Source of the DNA: an uncultured Woeseiaceae bacterium
GTDB lineage: Bacteria > Pseudomonadota > Gammaproteobacteria > Steroidobacterales > Woeseiaceae
Length of the DNA stretch: 33,108 nucleotides
Assembly (NCBI GenBank): GCA_945788575.1
Contig: CALZMR010000003.1
Coordinates: forward strand, 1 to 33,108
Reading direction: 5' to 3'
The notes beneath the pieces were generated by a model. It was given only the letters and a program-made list of their open reading frames with translations, did not search any database and had not been told where the DNA came from. Of this stretch, positions 16,478 to 23,987 are shown piece by piece. The translations under genes and the position numbers were made by a program. The stretch's first letter is position 1. Each line of letters begins with the position of its first letter.

Positions 16478-17397
16478 TCGGCGCCCTGCTTGTTCTCTAC
16501 GAGGCGCATGAAGAGTTCTTCGAGGCGGTTGGCTTTGTTGCGCATGCTCACGACGGCGATTCCGCGCCTGCCGAGCTGCTCGAACATATCGTTGAGCGTC
16601 TGACCGGCGCCGATCGCGACTTCGAGTTCACCATCGCCACGAAGCTCAGCCTCGAATCCGTCGAGCTCCGGCGTGCTGTCGATTGGCTCACCGAGGCTCA
16701 GCACGAACACCTCGCGCTGCAGCTTGCGCAACACGTCGCCCATGCGCGCATCCTCAATGATCGTGCCCTCGTCGATGATGGCCACGTGACGGCAGAGCGA
16801 CTCCGCCTCTTCGAGATAGTGCGTCGTCAGGATGATCGTCGTTCCTTCGCTGTTTATCTGTTCCAGGAACTCCCACATGGAACGCCGGATCTCGATGTCC
16901 ACGCCCGCCGTCGGCTCGTCGAGGATCAGCAGCTTCGGTTCATGCACGAGTGCGCGAGCGATCATCAGGCGTCGCTTCATGCCGCCGGACAGGCTGCGGG
17001 CATTTTCGTCGCGTCGGTCCCAGAGTCGCAGCGCGCGCAGATACTTCTCGGTACGCTCGCGGGCAAGCTTGCGGCCAAGGCCGTAGTAGCCGGCCTGATT
17101 GAGGACGATGTTGCCGCAGGTCTCCCAGAGGTTCAGATTGACCTCCTGCGGCACGAGGCCGATGCAGGACTTCGCGGCCTCGAGGTCGGAATCGATGCTG
17201 TGCCCGAAGACCTCGACCTCGCCGCCCGACTTGTTGACGAGCGAGCTGACGATACCGATCGCAGTCGTCTTGCCCGCGCCGTTCGGCCCGAGCAGCGCAT
17301 AGAAGTCACCGGCTTCGACCGAGAGATCGATGCCTTTGAGCGCCTGGTTACCGTTGGCGTAGGTCTTGGTCAGCGATTTGATGGACAGTGCTTTCAT
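16474..17397 (-). CDS. yadG: ABC transporter ATP-binding protein (YadG-like)
   Basis: The 307-residue ATPase has Walker A GPNGAGKTT (37-45), signature LSGGM (136-140), Walker B LLILDEPTAGVD (with Asp160/Glu161) and the switch His in TTHYLEEAE. A C-terminal extension of about 85 residues is typical of the YadG/CcmA group of export ATPases. It powers the YadH-like permease encoded immediately downstream. The 5' end overlaps the 3' end of the upstream 237-codon gene by 50 bases in another frame, an unusually long overlap for one operon. Confidence 0.93.
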   Translation of the reverse strand: MKALSIKSLTKTYANGNQALKGIDLSVEAGDFYALLGPNGAGKTTAIGIVSSLVNKSGGEVEVFGHSIDSDLEAAKSCIGLVPQEVNLNLWETCGNIVLNQAGYYGLGRKLARERTEKYLRALRLWDRRDENARSLSGGMKRRLMIARALVHEPKLLILDEPTAGVDIEIRRSMWEFLEQINSEGTTIILTTHYLEEAESLCRHVAIIDEGTIIEDARMGDVLRKLQREVFVLSLGEPIDSTPELDGFEAELRGDGELEVAIGAGQTLNDMFEQLGRRGIAVVSMRNKANRLEELFMRLVENKQGAE

Positions 17398-18061
17398 CAG
17401 GCCGCGTATTGTAGCCGCGACTATCGGATTTCAACACCGCCGAGCGTTGCCCCGACATCGATCGAGCGGCGACAGGCAGCCCTACGGGTACATCCTCGCC
17501 GGTCATCGTCAGCAGCGTGTGCAGTGCCGACAATTGCGCGGCCTCACGCACCTCTCGCTCGTCACTCGTACCTGCGACCAGCAACTTGCGCCAGAACGCC
17601 TCGTCACCGGCCAGCCTCAGATCGACGAGGCCGGGCTCGGTTGCGGCGAACTGCGACGCGGCGACCAGAGTGCTTGCGGCCAGCCGCTCGCACCAGACCA
17701 GTGGAGCGCCGGACACGACCCGTGCCGCATAGGGCCGGCGGCGAGCGAACTGCCAGAGAAAACCGAGCGTCACGAGCGCGAGCCGGACCAGTTCGTCGTT
17801 CGGTTTCGCCAACGCGGCCACGAGATCCTGCTGTGCGTCTTCGCGAAAAGCCCGCTCCCAGAGCAAGCCGTTGTGCTCACTGAGCGAGAACAACAGAAAC
17901 GGGCAGCCAGCGAGATGCGCGGACCGATGCTCGTCGAGCGCCGCTATGCCGCCACCCGGTTCGCTGCACTGGGCCCGCCGCTGTCTGACGAGATCGATAA
18001 AGGCGCCGTTGAGCGCGCGAACGTTGGCCAGATCGGCCGGCTCGGGTCCTGAAAAGAGCAT
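17348..18061 (-). CDS. Conserved-looking protein of unknown function, divergent from FlhC-like gene
   Basis: The 237-residue product was not recognised. It is mostly helical, with a pattern NVRALNGAFIDLV near the N terminus, then AGCPFLLFSLSEH and LALVTLGFLWQFARRRPYAARVVSG. The last 45 residues are polar and low in order, and overlap the start of yadG. AGGAG lies seven bases before ATG 18061, so initiation should be strong. It is transcribed divergently from the FlhC-like gene across a 131-base AT-rich spacer. It could be a partner or target of that regulator, but this is inferred from position only. Confidence 0.65.
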   Translation of the reverse strand: MLFSGPEPADLANVRALNGAFIDLVRQRRAQCSEPGGGIAALDEHRSAHLAGCPFLLFSLSEHNGLLWERAFREDAQQDLVAALAKPNDELVRLALVTLGFLWQFARRRPYAARVVSGAPLVWCERLAASTLVAASQFAATEPGLVDLRLAGDEAFWRKLLVAGTSDEREVREAAQLSALHTLLTMTGEDVPVGLPVAARSMSGQRSAVLKSDSRGYNTRPDESTVHQIADQDLRQR

Positions 18062-18192
18062 CGTTGGTCTCCTGGTCGGGCGAATCTTTAGGTATGTCTG
18101 AGTTTCTGTATATTTGCTTTTGCGCCCATAAGTGGATCATATTCAGACAGTATAGAACTTATATGGTCTTTTTCTAGCATAAGGAGACGAAT
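18062..18192. promoter_or_regulatory. Divergent AT-rich control region with inverted repeat
   Basis: This spacer is clearly richer in A+T than the genes around it and holds both ribosome sites (AGGAG on each strand). An inverted repeat is formed by CCATAAGT (18126-18133) and ACTTATATGG (18157-18166), whose arms match except for an AT insertion. Such an arrangement can be an operator. I could not fix a clear -35/-10 pair on either strand. Confidence 0.45.
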
Positions 18193-18786
18193 ATGCGGCT
18201 CACCGATGATCGTTACGCCGCCGAGCGCTCGCAGTTCGAGCTGGCTCTGCGAATGATTCGCCACGAAGCGCGTACGCGCACGATTCGCGAGTGCACGGGG
18301 CTATCGGATGACCGTATTCGCAAACTCTACGCCACGTATTTCCGGGACTCGGGCGTCTCGGACGTGCGCCGCCGCCGCGGCAAGTCGCCGCAGCAGATCA
18401 CCCGATTCGTGAAGAATCCCGCGCATCAGCTTCAAGCCACGACGCTGGTCGCCCTGTTCTGCGCGGGTCTGTTGCTGCGCGTCTCGGAGGACAACACGGT
18501 CCGCTGCTGCTGGCCGCGCCCGGACGTCGAGTTCGGTCATCGCGTGTGCCGGGCCTACGAACACTATCTTCTCCTTCATCCCGAAGCGCTGCTCAGTTTC
18601 GAGTGGACGTGGAACCTCTTGAAGAGCATTTCCTGGAACGACGAGCTGTATCTCGCCGGCTGTCGCAGTTGCGGCGCCCGCTACGTTCAGGATGCCTATG
18701 CGCTCGACCTCAAGACATGCCCGGCCTGCGAGATCGAATCGCACCAGCGCCGCCGGCCCGGGGTCCGGTCATTCTCATCCGCGTGA
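18193..18786 (+). CDS. FlhC-family zinc transcriptional regulator
   Basis: The 197-residue product matches the whole length of FlhC, the flagellar master activator subunit. The N-terminal helices FELALRMIRHEARTRTIRECTGLSDDRIRKLY correspond to the FlhC region with LSRGRLIKLY. AYEHYLLLHPEALLSFEWTWNLLK corresponds to its AYRLYLEQCP...RAWTLV. The zinc cluster is Cys157, Cys160, Cys176, Cys179 (E. coli C137/140/157/160). In enterobacteria FlhC binds DNA only with FlhD; no FlhD gene precedes this one. AAGGAG seven bases before ATG 18193 gives a strong start. No flagellar gene is in the window, so its target may not be flagella. Confidence 0.82.
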   Translation: MRLTDDRYAAERSQFELALRMIRHEARTRTIRECTGLSDDRIRKLYATYFRDSGVSDVRRRRGKSPQQITRFVKNPAHQLQATTLVALFCAGLLLRVSEDNTVRCCWPRPDVEFGHRVCRAYEHYLLLHPEALLSFEWTWNLLKSISWNDELYLAGCRSCGARYVQDAYALDLKTCPACEIESHQRRRPGVRSFSSA

Positions 18787-18820
18787 CAACAGGTACACTG
18801 CGCCCCGCAAGGGAGCGTTT

Positions 18821-19708
18821 ATGGACAGATTCAACGTGTTCGCCGGTGCGTTTGTCGACCGCAGCGGTGAGCGCCGTATGGATGCCGCATGGCTCAATTC
18901 TGCGGTAGCAAGCCCGGACAGTCGTTTCGTGCCGGTGCACGCAGACAAATGTCTGGTAATCGGCGATCCACCCCGGATCGCGCTGCTCGACAGAACGGAT
19001 GTCGCAGACTATCTCGCGTCCGGCGCCGAGACGATATTTCTCGGCCTGTTCAGAGACAGCCCGGCGTTCGCGGTCGTCATCGACGCCGACGCGGAGCCGC
19101 CAACCGCCGAGCTCGGCCAGTATCAGGACCTGAGATTCATCGGCACCATGCTGCCCGCGGACGAGGCCAACCTCGCGGCACACGCCCGAGCGTTGGCTAT
19201 CTGGCACCGATCCCAGCTCTTCTGTGGCACCTGCGGTTCACCGAGCAAAGCCGATGCGGGCGGCAATCTGAGACGCTGCGAGAATCCGGACTGTGGACGC
19301 TCTTTGTTCCCGCGTGTGGATCCGGCGATCATCGTGCTCGTCGAGAACGGCGACCGATGCCTGCTGGGCCGGCAGGCCAGCTGGCCCGAGGCCCGGTACT
19401 CGACGATCGCGGGATTCGTCGAGCCCGGCGAGAGCCTCGAAGACGCGGTGCGCCGCGAAGTCTTCGAGGAGACCAACATTCACGTCGGAGATGTGCGCTA
19501 TCACAGCTCGCAACCGTGGCCCTTCCCGTCATCGCTCATGCTGGGCTTCCTCGCAAAGGCAACGTCCGGCGACATCGCATTGAACGATGGCGAGCTCGAG
19601 GACGCGCGCTGGTTCACACGTGAGGAACTCGGCTCGGATTTCCCCAAGCTGCCGTTCCGGATTTCTATCGCCCGCCGGCTCGTCGACCGCTGGATCGCGG
19701 ACGGCTGA
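18821..19708 (+). CDS. nudC: NAD(H) diphosphatase / deNADding enzyme NudC
   Basis: The enzyme hydrolyses NADH to NMNH and AMP and removes NAD caps from RNA. The 295-residue protein has an N-terminal NudC-like domain and a zinc ribbon (Cys135, Cys138, Cys153, Cys158). The Nudix box GFVEPGESLEDAVRREVFEET spans 198-218. SQPWPFPSS (230-238), the motif that separates NADH diphosphatases from other Nudix enzymes, is intact. The start at ATG 18821 has GGGAG five bases upstream. It is followed two bases after its stop by the TANGO2-like gene. Confidence 0.94.
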   Translation: MDRFNVFAGAFVDRSGERRMDAAWLNSAVASPDSRFVPVHADKCLVIGDPPRIALLDRTDVADYLASGAETIFLGLFRDSPAFAVVIDADAEPPTAELGQYQDLRFIGTMLPADEANLAAHARALAIWHRSQLFCGTCGSPSKADAGGNLRRCENPDCGRSLFPRVDPAIIVLVENGDRCLLGRQASWPEARYSTIAGFVEPGESLEDAVRREVFEETNIHVGDVRYHSSQPWPFPSSLMLGFLAKATSGDIALNDGELEDARWFTREELGSDFPKLPFRISIARRLVDRWIADG

Positions 19709-19710
19709 CG

Positions 19711-20481
19711 ATGTGCCTGCTGATCGTCGCGCATCGGGTTCACCCTGAGTATCCGCTGATCGTTGCCGGCAATCGCGACGAGTTCTACGCACGGCCTACG
19801 CTCGACGCACATTGGTGGGAGGACCGGCCGGACGTGCTCGGCGGGCGCGACCTGGAGGCAGGAGGCAGCTGGCTCGCGGTCAGCAGGCAGGGCCGCTTCG
19901 CGGCCGTCACGAATTACCGCGACGGCTCGCGAGGACCCGCCTCGAACACCTCGCGCGGGGAATTGATCAACGACTTCCTTGGCAGCGATCTGCAACCCGC
20001 CGAGTGGTTGGAGTCGGTCGATGGCGATGACTATTCGGGATTCAATCTCTTGGTGGCGAGCAATGAACGGCTCGGCTACCTCTCAAACCGCGGCGCCGGC
20101 TCCCGGGAACTGGCCCCGGGCATCTACGGTGTCGCCAACGCCACGCTCGATACGCCGTGGCCGAAGGTCTCGAAGACCAGGGCTGCGTTGGAGTCGCTGC
20201 TGGCGGAAGATACGGTCAGTGAATCGGCCCTGTTGTCGATCCTTGGCGATCGTGCGCTGGCCGACCCCGACGAACTGGCTGCTGCGAATCTGCCGCTACC
20301 CGACACCCACGGGTTGAGTTCAGCCTTCGTCATTGCCGGGAAATTCGGGACGCGCTCGTCGACCGTCCTGCTTCGACGCCACGACGGCGACGTGCGGTTC
20401 ACCGAGGAACGCTTCGATGCTGCCGGCGAGCGTACCGGCCGGTCGGATTTTCGTTTCGACGTGGGCGCTCAGTCCGAGTAA
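19711..20481 (+). CDS. TANGO2/NRDE family protein
   Basis: The 256-residue product starts MCLLIVA and has the hallmark NRDE at 21-24 (VAGNRDEFYARPT), then GGRDLEAGGSWLAV and FAAVTNYRD, all typical of the NRDE family. The N-terminal Cys suggests an Ntn-type fold, but the reaction is not established; eukaryotic TANGO2 has been linked to lipid and heme handling. It follows nudC by two bases and is presumably cotranscribed. Its last 13 bases overlap the end of the convergent esterase gene. Confidence 0.88.
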   Translation: MCLLIVAHRVHPEYPLIVAGNRDEFYARPTLDAHWWEDRPDVLGGRDLEAGGSWLAVSRQGRFAAVTNYRDGSRGPASNTSRGELINDFLGSDLQPAEWLESVDGDDYSGFNLLVASNERLGYLSNRGAGSRELAPGIYGVANATLDTPWPKVSKTRAALESLLAEDTVSESALLSILGDRALADPDELAAANLPLPDTHGLSSAFVIAGKFGTRSSTVLLRRHDGDVRFTEERFDAAGERTGRSDFRFDVGAQSE

Positions 20482-21122
20482 ACGTTCACGAGCCAGTCGC
20501 GGATATCGCGGATCTCTTGCGGACATACGCCATGAGCCATCGGGTACTCATGCCATTCGACCTGGGCTCCCTTCGACTCGAGTGCGGCGGCCGACTGTTG
20601 ACCGGCGGCAAACGGCACCATGGGATCGAAAGTCCCGTGCGCCATGAACGCGGGAACCCCGTCGGCACTGCCCGGCTCGTTGGGCAGCGCGAGGTAGGTC
20701 GATATCGCAATCAGGCCGGCCGGCGCGTCCTTGCGCTCGAGCACGTTATGAATGGCGACAGCGCCGCCCTGCGAGAATCCGGCGATAACGATCTTGTCGA
20801 TGTCGATTCCCCGCTCGCGCTCTCGTTCGATCAGGAGGCCGACAATCTCGCTGCTGGCACGGATGCCGTCGATGTCCGCCCTGCCCTCGGCGTCGAGACT
20901 GACGATGTCGTACCAGGCGCGCATGACCATGCCGCCGTTGATGGTGACCGGGCGTTCGGGAGCGTGCGGAAACACGAATCGAAGCGGTAGCGCCTCGGGT
21001 AGCGCGAACTCGGCAACGATCGGTTCGAAATCGTGGCCGTCGGCGCCGAGGCCGTGTAGCCAGATCACACTGCCGATCGGGTTCGGTCCGGTCTCTACTT
21101 CGACCGCCGCGATATCGCTCAT
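20469..21122 (-). CDS. Carboxylesterase/phospholipase-type alpha/beta hydrolase
   Basis: The 217-residue protein belongs to the small esterase/acyl-protein thioesterase group. It opens with VIWLHGLGADGHDF, holds the nucleophile Ser117 in GFSQGG, Asp166 in GTFDPMVP and His197 in MAHGVC, with the usual spacing of the triad. AGGGAG lies eight bases before ATG 21122. There is no signal peptide, so it is cytoplasmic. The natural substrate is unknown; family members hydrolyse short acyl esters or lysophospholipids. It diverges from the arginine operon. Confidence 0.9.
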   Translation of the reverse strand: MSDIAAVEVETGPNPIGSVIWLHGLGADGHDFEPIVAEFALPEALPLRFVFPHAPERPVTINGGMVMRAWYDIVSLDAEGRADIDGIRASSEIVGLLIERERERGIDIDKIVIAGFSQGGAVAIHNVLERKDAPAGLIAISTYLALPNEPGSADGVPAFMAHGTFDPMVPFAAGQQSAAALESKGAQVEWHEYPMAHGVCPQEIRDIRDWLVNVYSD

Positions 21123-21200
21123 TGCGCAAACTCCCTGAAATGAGCGCCGAAGTGTACTCGAACCGTAGCGCCGATCCGGAGAATTGTGTGATCTGAGCGG

Positions 21201-21256
21201 TTGACGGCCTATGCGCATTAGTTTACTTTCATGCGCATAAATATTCATATCAGATC
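21201..21256 (+). promoter_or_regulatory. argR-operon promoter with ArgR-type operators
   Basis: A -35 TTGACG (21201-21206) is followed after 17 bases by TACTTT (21224-21229). Two copies of the 8-bp palindrome ATGCGCAT lie at 21211-21218 and 21231-21238, exactly 20 bases apart, one inside the spacer and one at the likely start site. The second runs into GCATAAATATTCAT, which matches the right half of the ARG box (ATTCA with an AT-rich centre) well and the left half in 3 of 5 positions. ArgR binding here would block its own operon. Confidence 0.55.
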
Positions 21257-21259
21257 GAC

Positions 21260-21712
21260 ATGCCACATTCGAACACCGAACAGTCGGAGCGCCGCGAGGC
21301 GATCCGCGAATTGCTCTCCGGCGGAGCCGTCGAGACGCAGCAAGTACTCGTGGACCTGCTGTCGTCGCGCGGTCTGGCTGCGACGCAGTCGAGCGTGAGT
21401 CGCGACCTGCGAGACCTGGGAGCAATCAAGACCCCGGAAGGGTACACGCTGCCCGGCGGCGAACGCGATGGCGAGGCGGAACTCGCGAATGTCTCCAGCC
21501 TGTTACGCCGCGCAACGCCGGCGGGGGCGAACCTTCTGGTGATCAAGACGGCCATCGGTGCCGCACAGCGAGTTGCTCTGGCTTTGGACCGGGCGGAGTG
21601 GCCCGAGATCGTCGGCAATATCGGCGGAGACGACACGGTGTTCGTGGCGACCGCGTCGTCGGCCGGGCAAAAACATCTGATCGCGAAGATCGAACGGGCG
21701 CGGGGGCGCTGA
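21260..21712 (+). CDS. argR: Arginine repressor
   Basis: ArgR is a hexameric arginine-sensing repressor. The 150-residue product has a winged-helix N-terminal domain with the recognition region QSSVSRDLRDLGAIK (about 43-57) and a C-terminal arginine-binding domain ending in GNIGGDDTVFV, the conserved GDDT site. It is the first gene of the arginine operon and lies directly behind a promoter with operator-like palindromes, so autoregulation together with the biosynthetic genes is likely. The ribosome site before ATG 21260 is weak, which would keep the level low. Confidence 0.92.
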   Translation: MPHSNTEQSERREAIRELLSGGAVETQQVLVDLLSSRGLAATQSSVSRDLRDLGAIKTPEGYTLPGGERDGEAELANVSSLLRRATPAGANLLVIKTAIGAAQRVALALDRAEWPEIVGNIGGDDTVFVATASSAGQKHLIAKIERARGR

Positions 21713-21720
21713 GGACCGAC

Positions 21721-22935
21721 ATGTCGAACGATACTTCTCCAATTATTCTTGCGTTCTCAGGCGGCCTCGACACGTCGTTCTGCGTTCCCTGGCTCAAGGA
21801 AAATTACAGCCGTGAGGTCATTACGGCGACGGTCGATACCGGCGGTATCGACGCGGCAGCGGCGGCCGATCTCGAAGCAAGGGCTAGCAAGCTGGGTGCG
21901 ATCGAGCACGTATTGGTCGACGCGCGGCAGGCGTTCTTCGACGATGTGATTCGTCATCTGATCGCCGGCAACGTATTGCGCGGCAATGCATATCCGCTTT
22001 GCGTCGGCGCGGAACGCGGGCTGCAGGCGGCGCGTCTCGCCGAACTGGCGAGGCAACGTGGCGCAACGACCGTTGCGCATGGCTGCACGGCGGCCGGCAA
22101 CGATCAGGTGCGTTTCGAAGTTGCGCTCAGAACGCTCAATCCGGGACTCGATGTGCTCGCCCCTGTTCGCGACAACAGCTGGGTCCGCGAAGAGCAGCTC
22201 GCGTTCCTCGAGTCTCGAGGCATGCCGCTCCCGGCTCAGGGCTCCGCGTACTCGATCAACCGCGGCCTCTGGGGAATTACGATCGGCGGCCAGGAGACCC
22301 TGACGTCGGAGAACTCGATTCCCGAGAGTGCGTGGGTACTCTCGGCGAATGCGTTCGGCGATCCGCAACCGGAGTCGCAGCATTCGCTGAGCTTCGAAGC
22401 GGGCATTCCGGCCGAACTGGACGGCGAGGCTCTTGGCCCGGTCGAACTGATCGAGAAACTGGAGCAAATGGCCGGCGCCTATGGCATCGGCCGCGGCATC
22501 CATCTTGGCGATACCATTCTCGGCACGAAAGGACGAGTCGCCTTCGAGGCCCCGGCCGCCATCACGCTGATCACGGCCCACCGCGAACTCGAGAAGCTCG
22601 TGCTGAGCGGGCAACAGGCGCGCACCAAGGACGCCGTGGCCGCACAGTACGGAGACCTCGTGCACGAGGGCAAGCAGCTCGATCTGGTCTGCGCCGACAT
22701 AGAAGCGTTGCTGAGCTCCTCGCAGCGCCGGGTGACGGGAACCGTGTCCTTCACGCTGCGACCGGGCAACCTGTTCATCAACGGCGTCACGTCGCCACAT
22801 TCGCTTCTCGCCGCCACGCGCGGCGTCTACGGAGAAGCGGCCGGCGAATGGACCGCCGGCGACGCGCTCGGTTACTCGAAAGTTCTCTCGCTCCCCGGCA
22901 GCCTGCAGACACGCGCCGGTAAAGGAACGTCGTGA
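21721..22935 (+). CDS. argG: Argininosuccinate synthase
   Basis: The enzyme joins citrulline and aspartate using ATP to give argininosuccinate. The 404-residue protein begins with the pyrophosphatase-type P-loop AFSGGLDTS (11-19) and retains the family segments GCTAAGNDQVRFE, EDNSIPE-like SENSIPESAW and the C-terminal GVTSPHSLL. GAGG lies six bases before ATG 21721, eight bases after argR. Its TGA overlaps the GTG start of the P-loop gene. GCTAAGNDQ and the rather divergent middle section set it apart from the E. coli-type enzyme. Confidence 0.93.
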   Translation: MSNDTSPIILAFSGGLDTSFCVPWLKENYSREVITATVDTGGIDAAAAADLEARASKLGAIEHVLVDARQAFFDDVIRHLIAGNVLRGNAYPLCVGAERGLQAARLAELARQRGATTVAHGCTAAGNDQVRFEVALRTLNPGLDVLAPVRDNSWVREEQLAFLESRGMPLPAQGSAYSINRGLWGITIGGQETLTSENSIPESAWVLSANAFGDPQPESQHSLSFEAGIPAELDGEALGPVELIEKLEQMAGAYGIGRGIHLGDTILGTKGRVAFEAPAAITLITAHRELEKLVLSGQQARTKDAVAAQYGDLVHEGKQLDLVCADIEALLSSSQRRVTGTVSFTLRPGNLFINGVTSPHSLLAATRGVYGEAAGEWTAGDALGYSKVLSLPGSLQTRAGKGTS

Positions 22936-23987
22936 AGTCCGTCATCGTCGACAAGCTTGCCTCGGTCGCCCAGCATAACGAGATCGGCGACGAACTCAGA
23001 CTGTCTTCCGAGATTCCGTGTGAGGAAGGCGTGCTCATAGCCGTGCGCGTGACGAACAACAAGACTCGCTACAACCAGCTCGAGCTGACGTCCGGGCGGA
23101 TGGCCACGGTTACCCAGGGCGACATCGTCGTCGGTGCGCTCGGCCATCGAAACGCGCTCCGAGGCTATTCCGGTCATCTGCCGAAGAACCTCGAAGTGGG
23201 CGATCGGGTCCAGCTTCTGAACATCGGTGGCGTGCTCGGCATCTGCGACTCGGCCAATCCCGACGTCGGGCCGCCGTTCGAATGCGAGGTCCTCGGCGCG
23301 GTGCTGCACTTCCCCTACCTCGGCGAGCGAATCGGCGTGCCAGCAAGAGCGGGTGCGAAGCAACTGGACGCCGAAACAGAGCTCGATACGCATGGCGTAC
23401 CCGTTGTCGCGTTGGCTGGAACCTGCATGGACTCCGGTAAGACAGCGGCAGCCTGCGCGATCGTCGGACGGCTGCGTCATCTGGGGCTCCGCGTCGCTGC
23501 CTGCAAGGCAACCGGCGTCTCTCTGCGCCGCGATATCCTGGCGATGGAAGACGCCGGCGCGCGCGACACGATGATCTTCTCGGACCTGGGCATCGTGACG
23601 ACCACGGCGGAAAACGGGCCAGCACTGACGCGCGCGTTGCTGTCCGGCCTGGCTGCCCGGCACCCCGACGTCATCGTGCTCGAGCTCGGCGACGGCCTGT
23701 TGGGCGCCTACGGCGTCGAGGCGATCCTGAGCGATTCGGCGATACGTGACGCGCTAACGGCGGTCGTGCTCTGCGCCAACGATCCCGTCTCCGCATGGGG
23801 CGGCGCCAAGCTGCTGCGGGAGCAGTTCGAAATCGAGCCCGTCGTCGTTACCGGTCCCGCGACCGACAACGCAGTCGGCATCGACCAGATCGCCGAACGC
23901 ACCGGACTCAAGGCTATCAACGCGCTGTCCCACGGTGTCGCCCTGGGCGATCTGCTGCACACAGTCGTCGAAGAGCACGCGGCATGA
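22932..23987 (+). CDS. P-loop (BioD/DUF1611-like) protein of unknown function in arg operon
   Basis: The 351-residue product has two parts. Residues 1 to about 120 form a beta-rich domain without a family I recognise (MATVTQGDIVVGALGHRNA ... VGDRVQLLNIGGVLG). Residues from about 155 form a nucleotide-binding domain: Walker A GTCMDSGKT at 163-171, resembling GTDTxVGKT of dethiobiotin synthetase and GTDCxVGK of DUF1611. It also has CKATGVSLRRDILAMEDAGA and a Walker B-like DVIVLELGDG (246-255). Start GTG 22932 overlaps argG and its stop overlaps argC, each by 4 bases, so it is coexpressed with the pathway. I cannot assign a reaction; acylation or amide/phosphoryl chemistry on a pathway intermediate would fit the position. 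Confidence 0.75.
   Translation: MKSVIVDKLASVAQHNEIGDELRLSSEIPCEEGVLIAVRVTNNKTRYNQLELTSGRMATVTQGDIVVGALGHRNALRGYSGHLPKNLEVGDRVQLLNIGGVLGICDSANPDVGPPFECEVLGAVLHFPYLGERIGVPARAGAKQLDAETELDTHGVPVVALAGTCMDSGKTAAACAIVGRLRHLGLRVAACKATGVSLRRDILAMEDAGARDTMIFSDLGIVTTTAENGPALTRALLSGLAARHPDVIVLELGDGLLGAYGVEAILSDSAIRDALTAVVLCANDPVSAWGGAKLLREQFEIEPVVVTGPATDNAVGIDQIAERTGLKAINALSHGVALGDLLHTVVEEHAA

Noticed and set aside
16465-17883. 472-codon rightward frame opposite the ABC ATPase gene
   Set aside because: It is the mirror of a GC-rich gene with clear ATPase motifs on the other strand; its translation has no recognisable domain.
18062-18100. Sigma-28 (FliA) promoter before the 237-codon gene, prompted by TAAAGATT on the minus strand
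   Set aside because: The -35-like TAAAGATT is good, but the element 11 bases on is GAGACCAA rather than GCCGATAA, so the -10 half is missing.
21757-22800. 347-codon leftward frame opposite argG
   Set aside because: Antisense shadow; argG has a complete set of family motifs.
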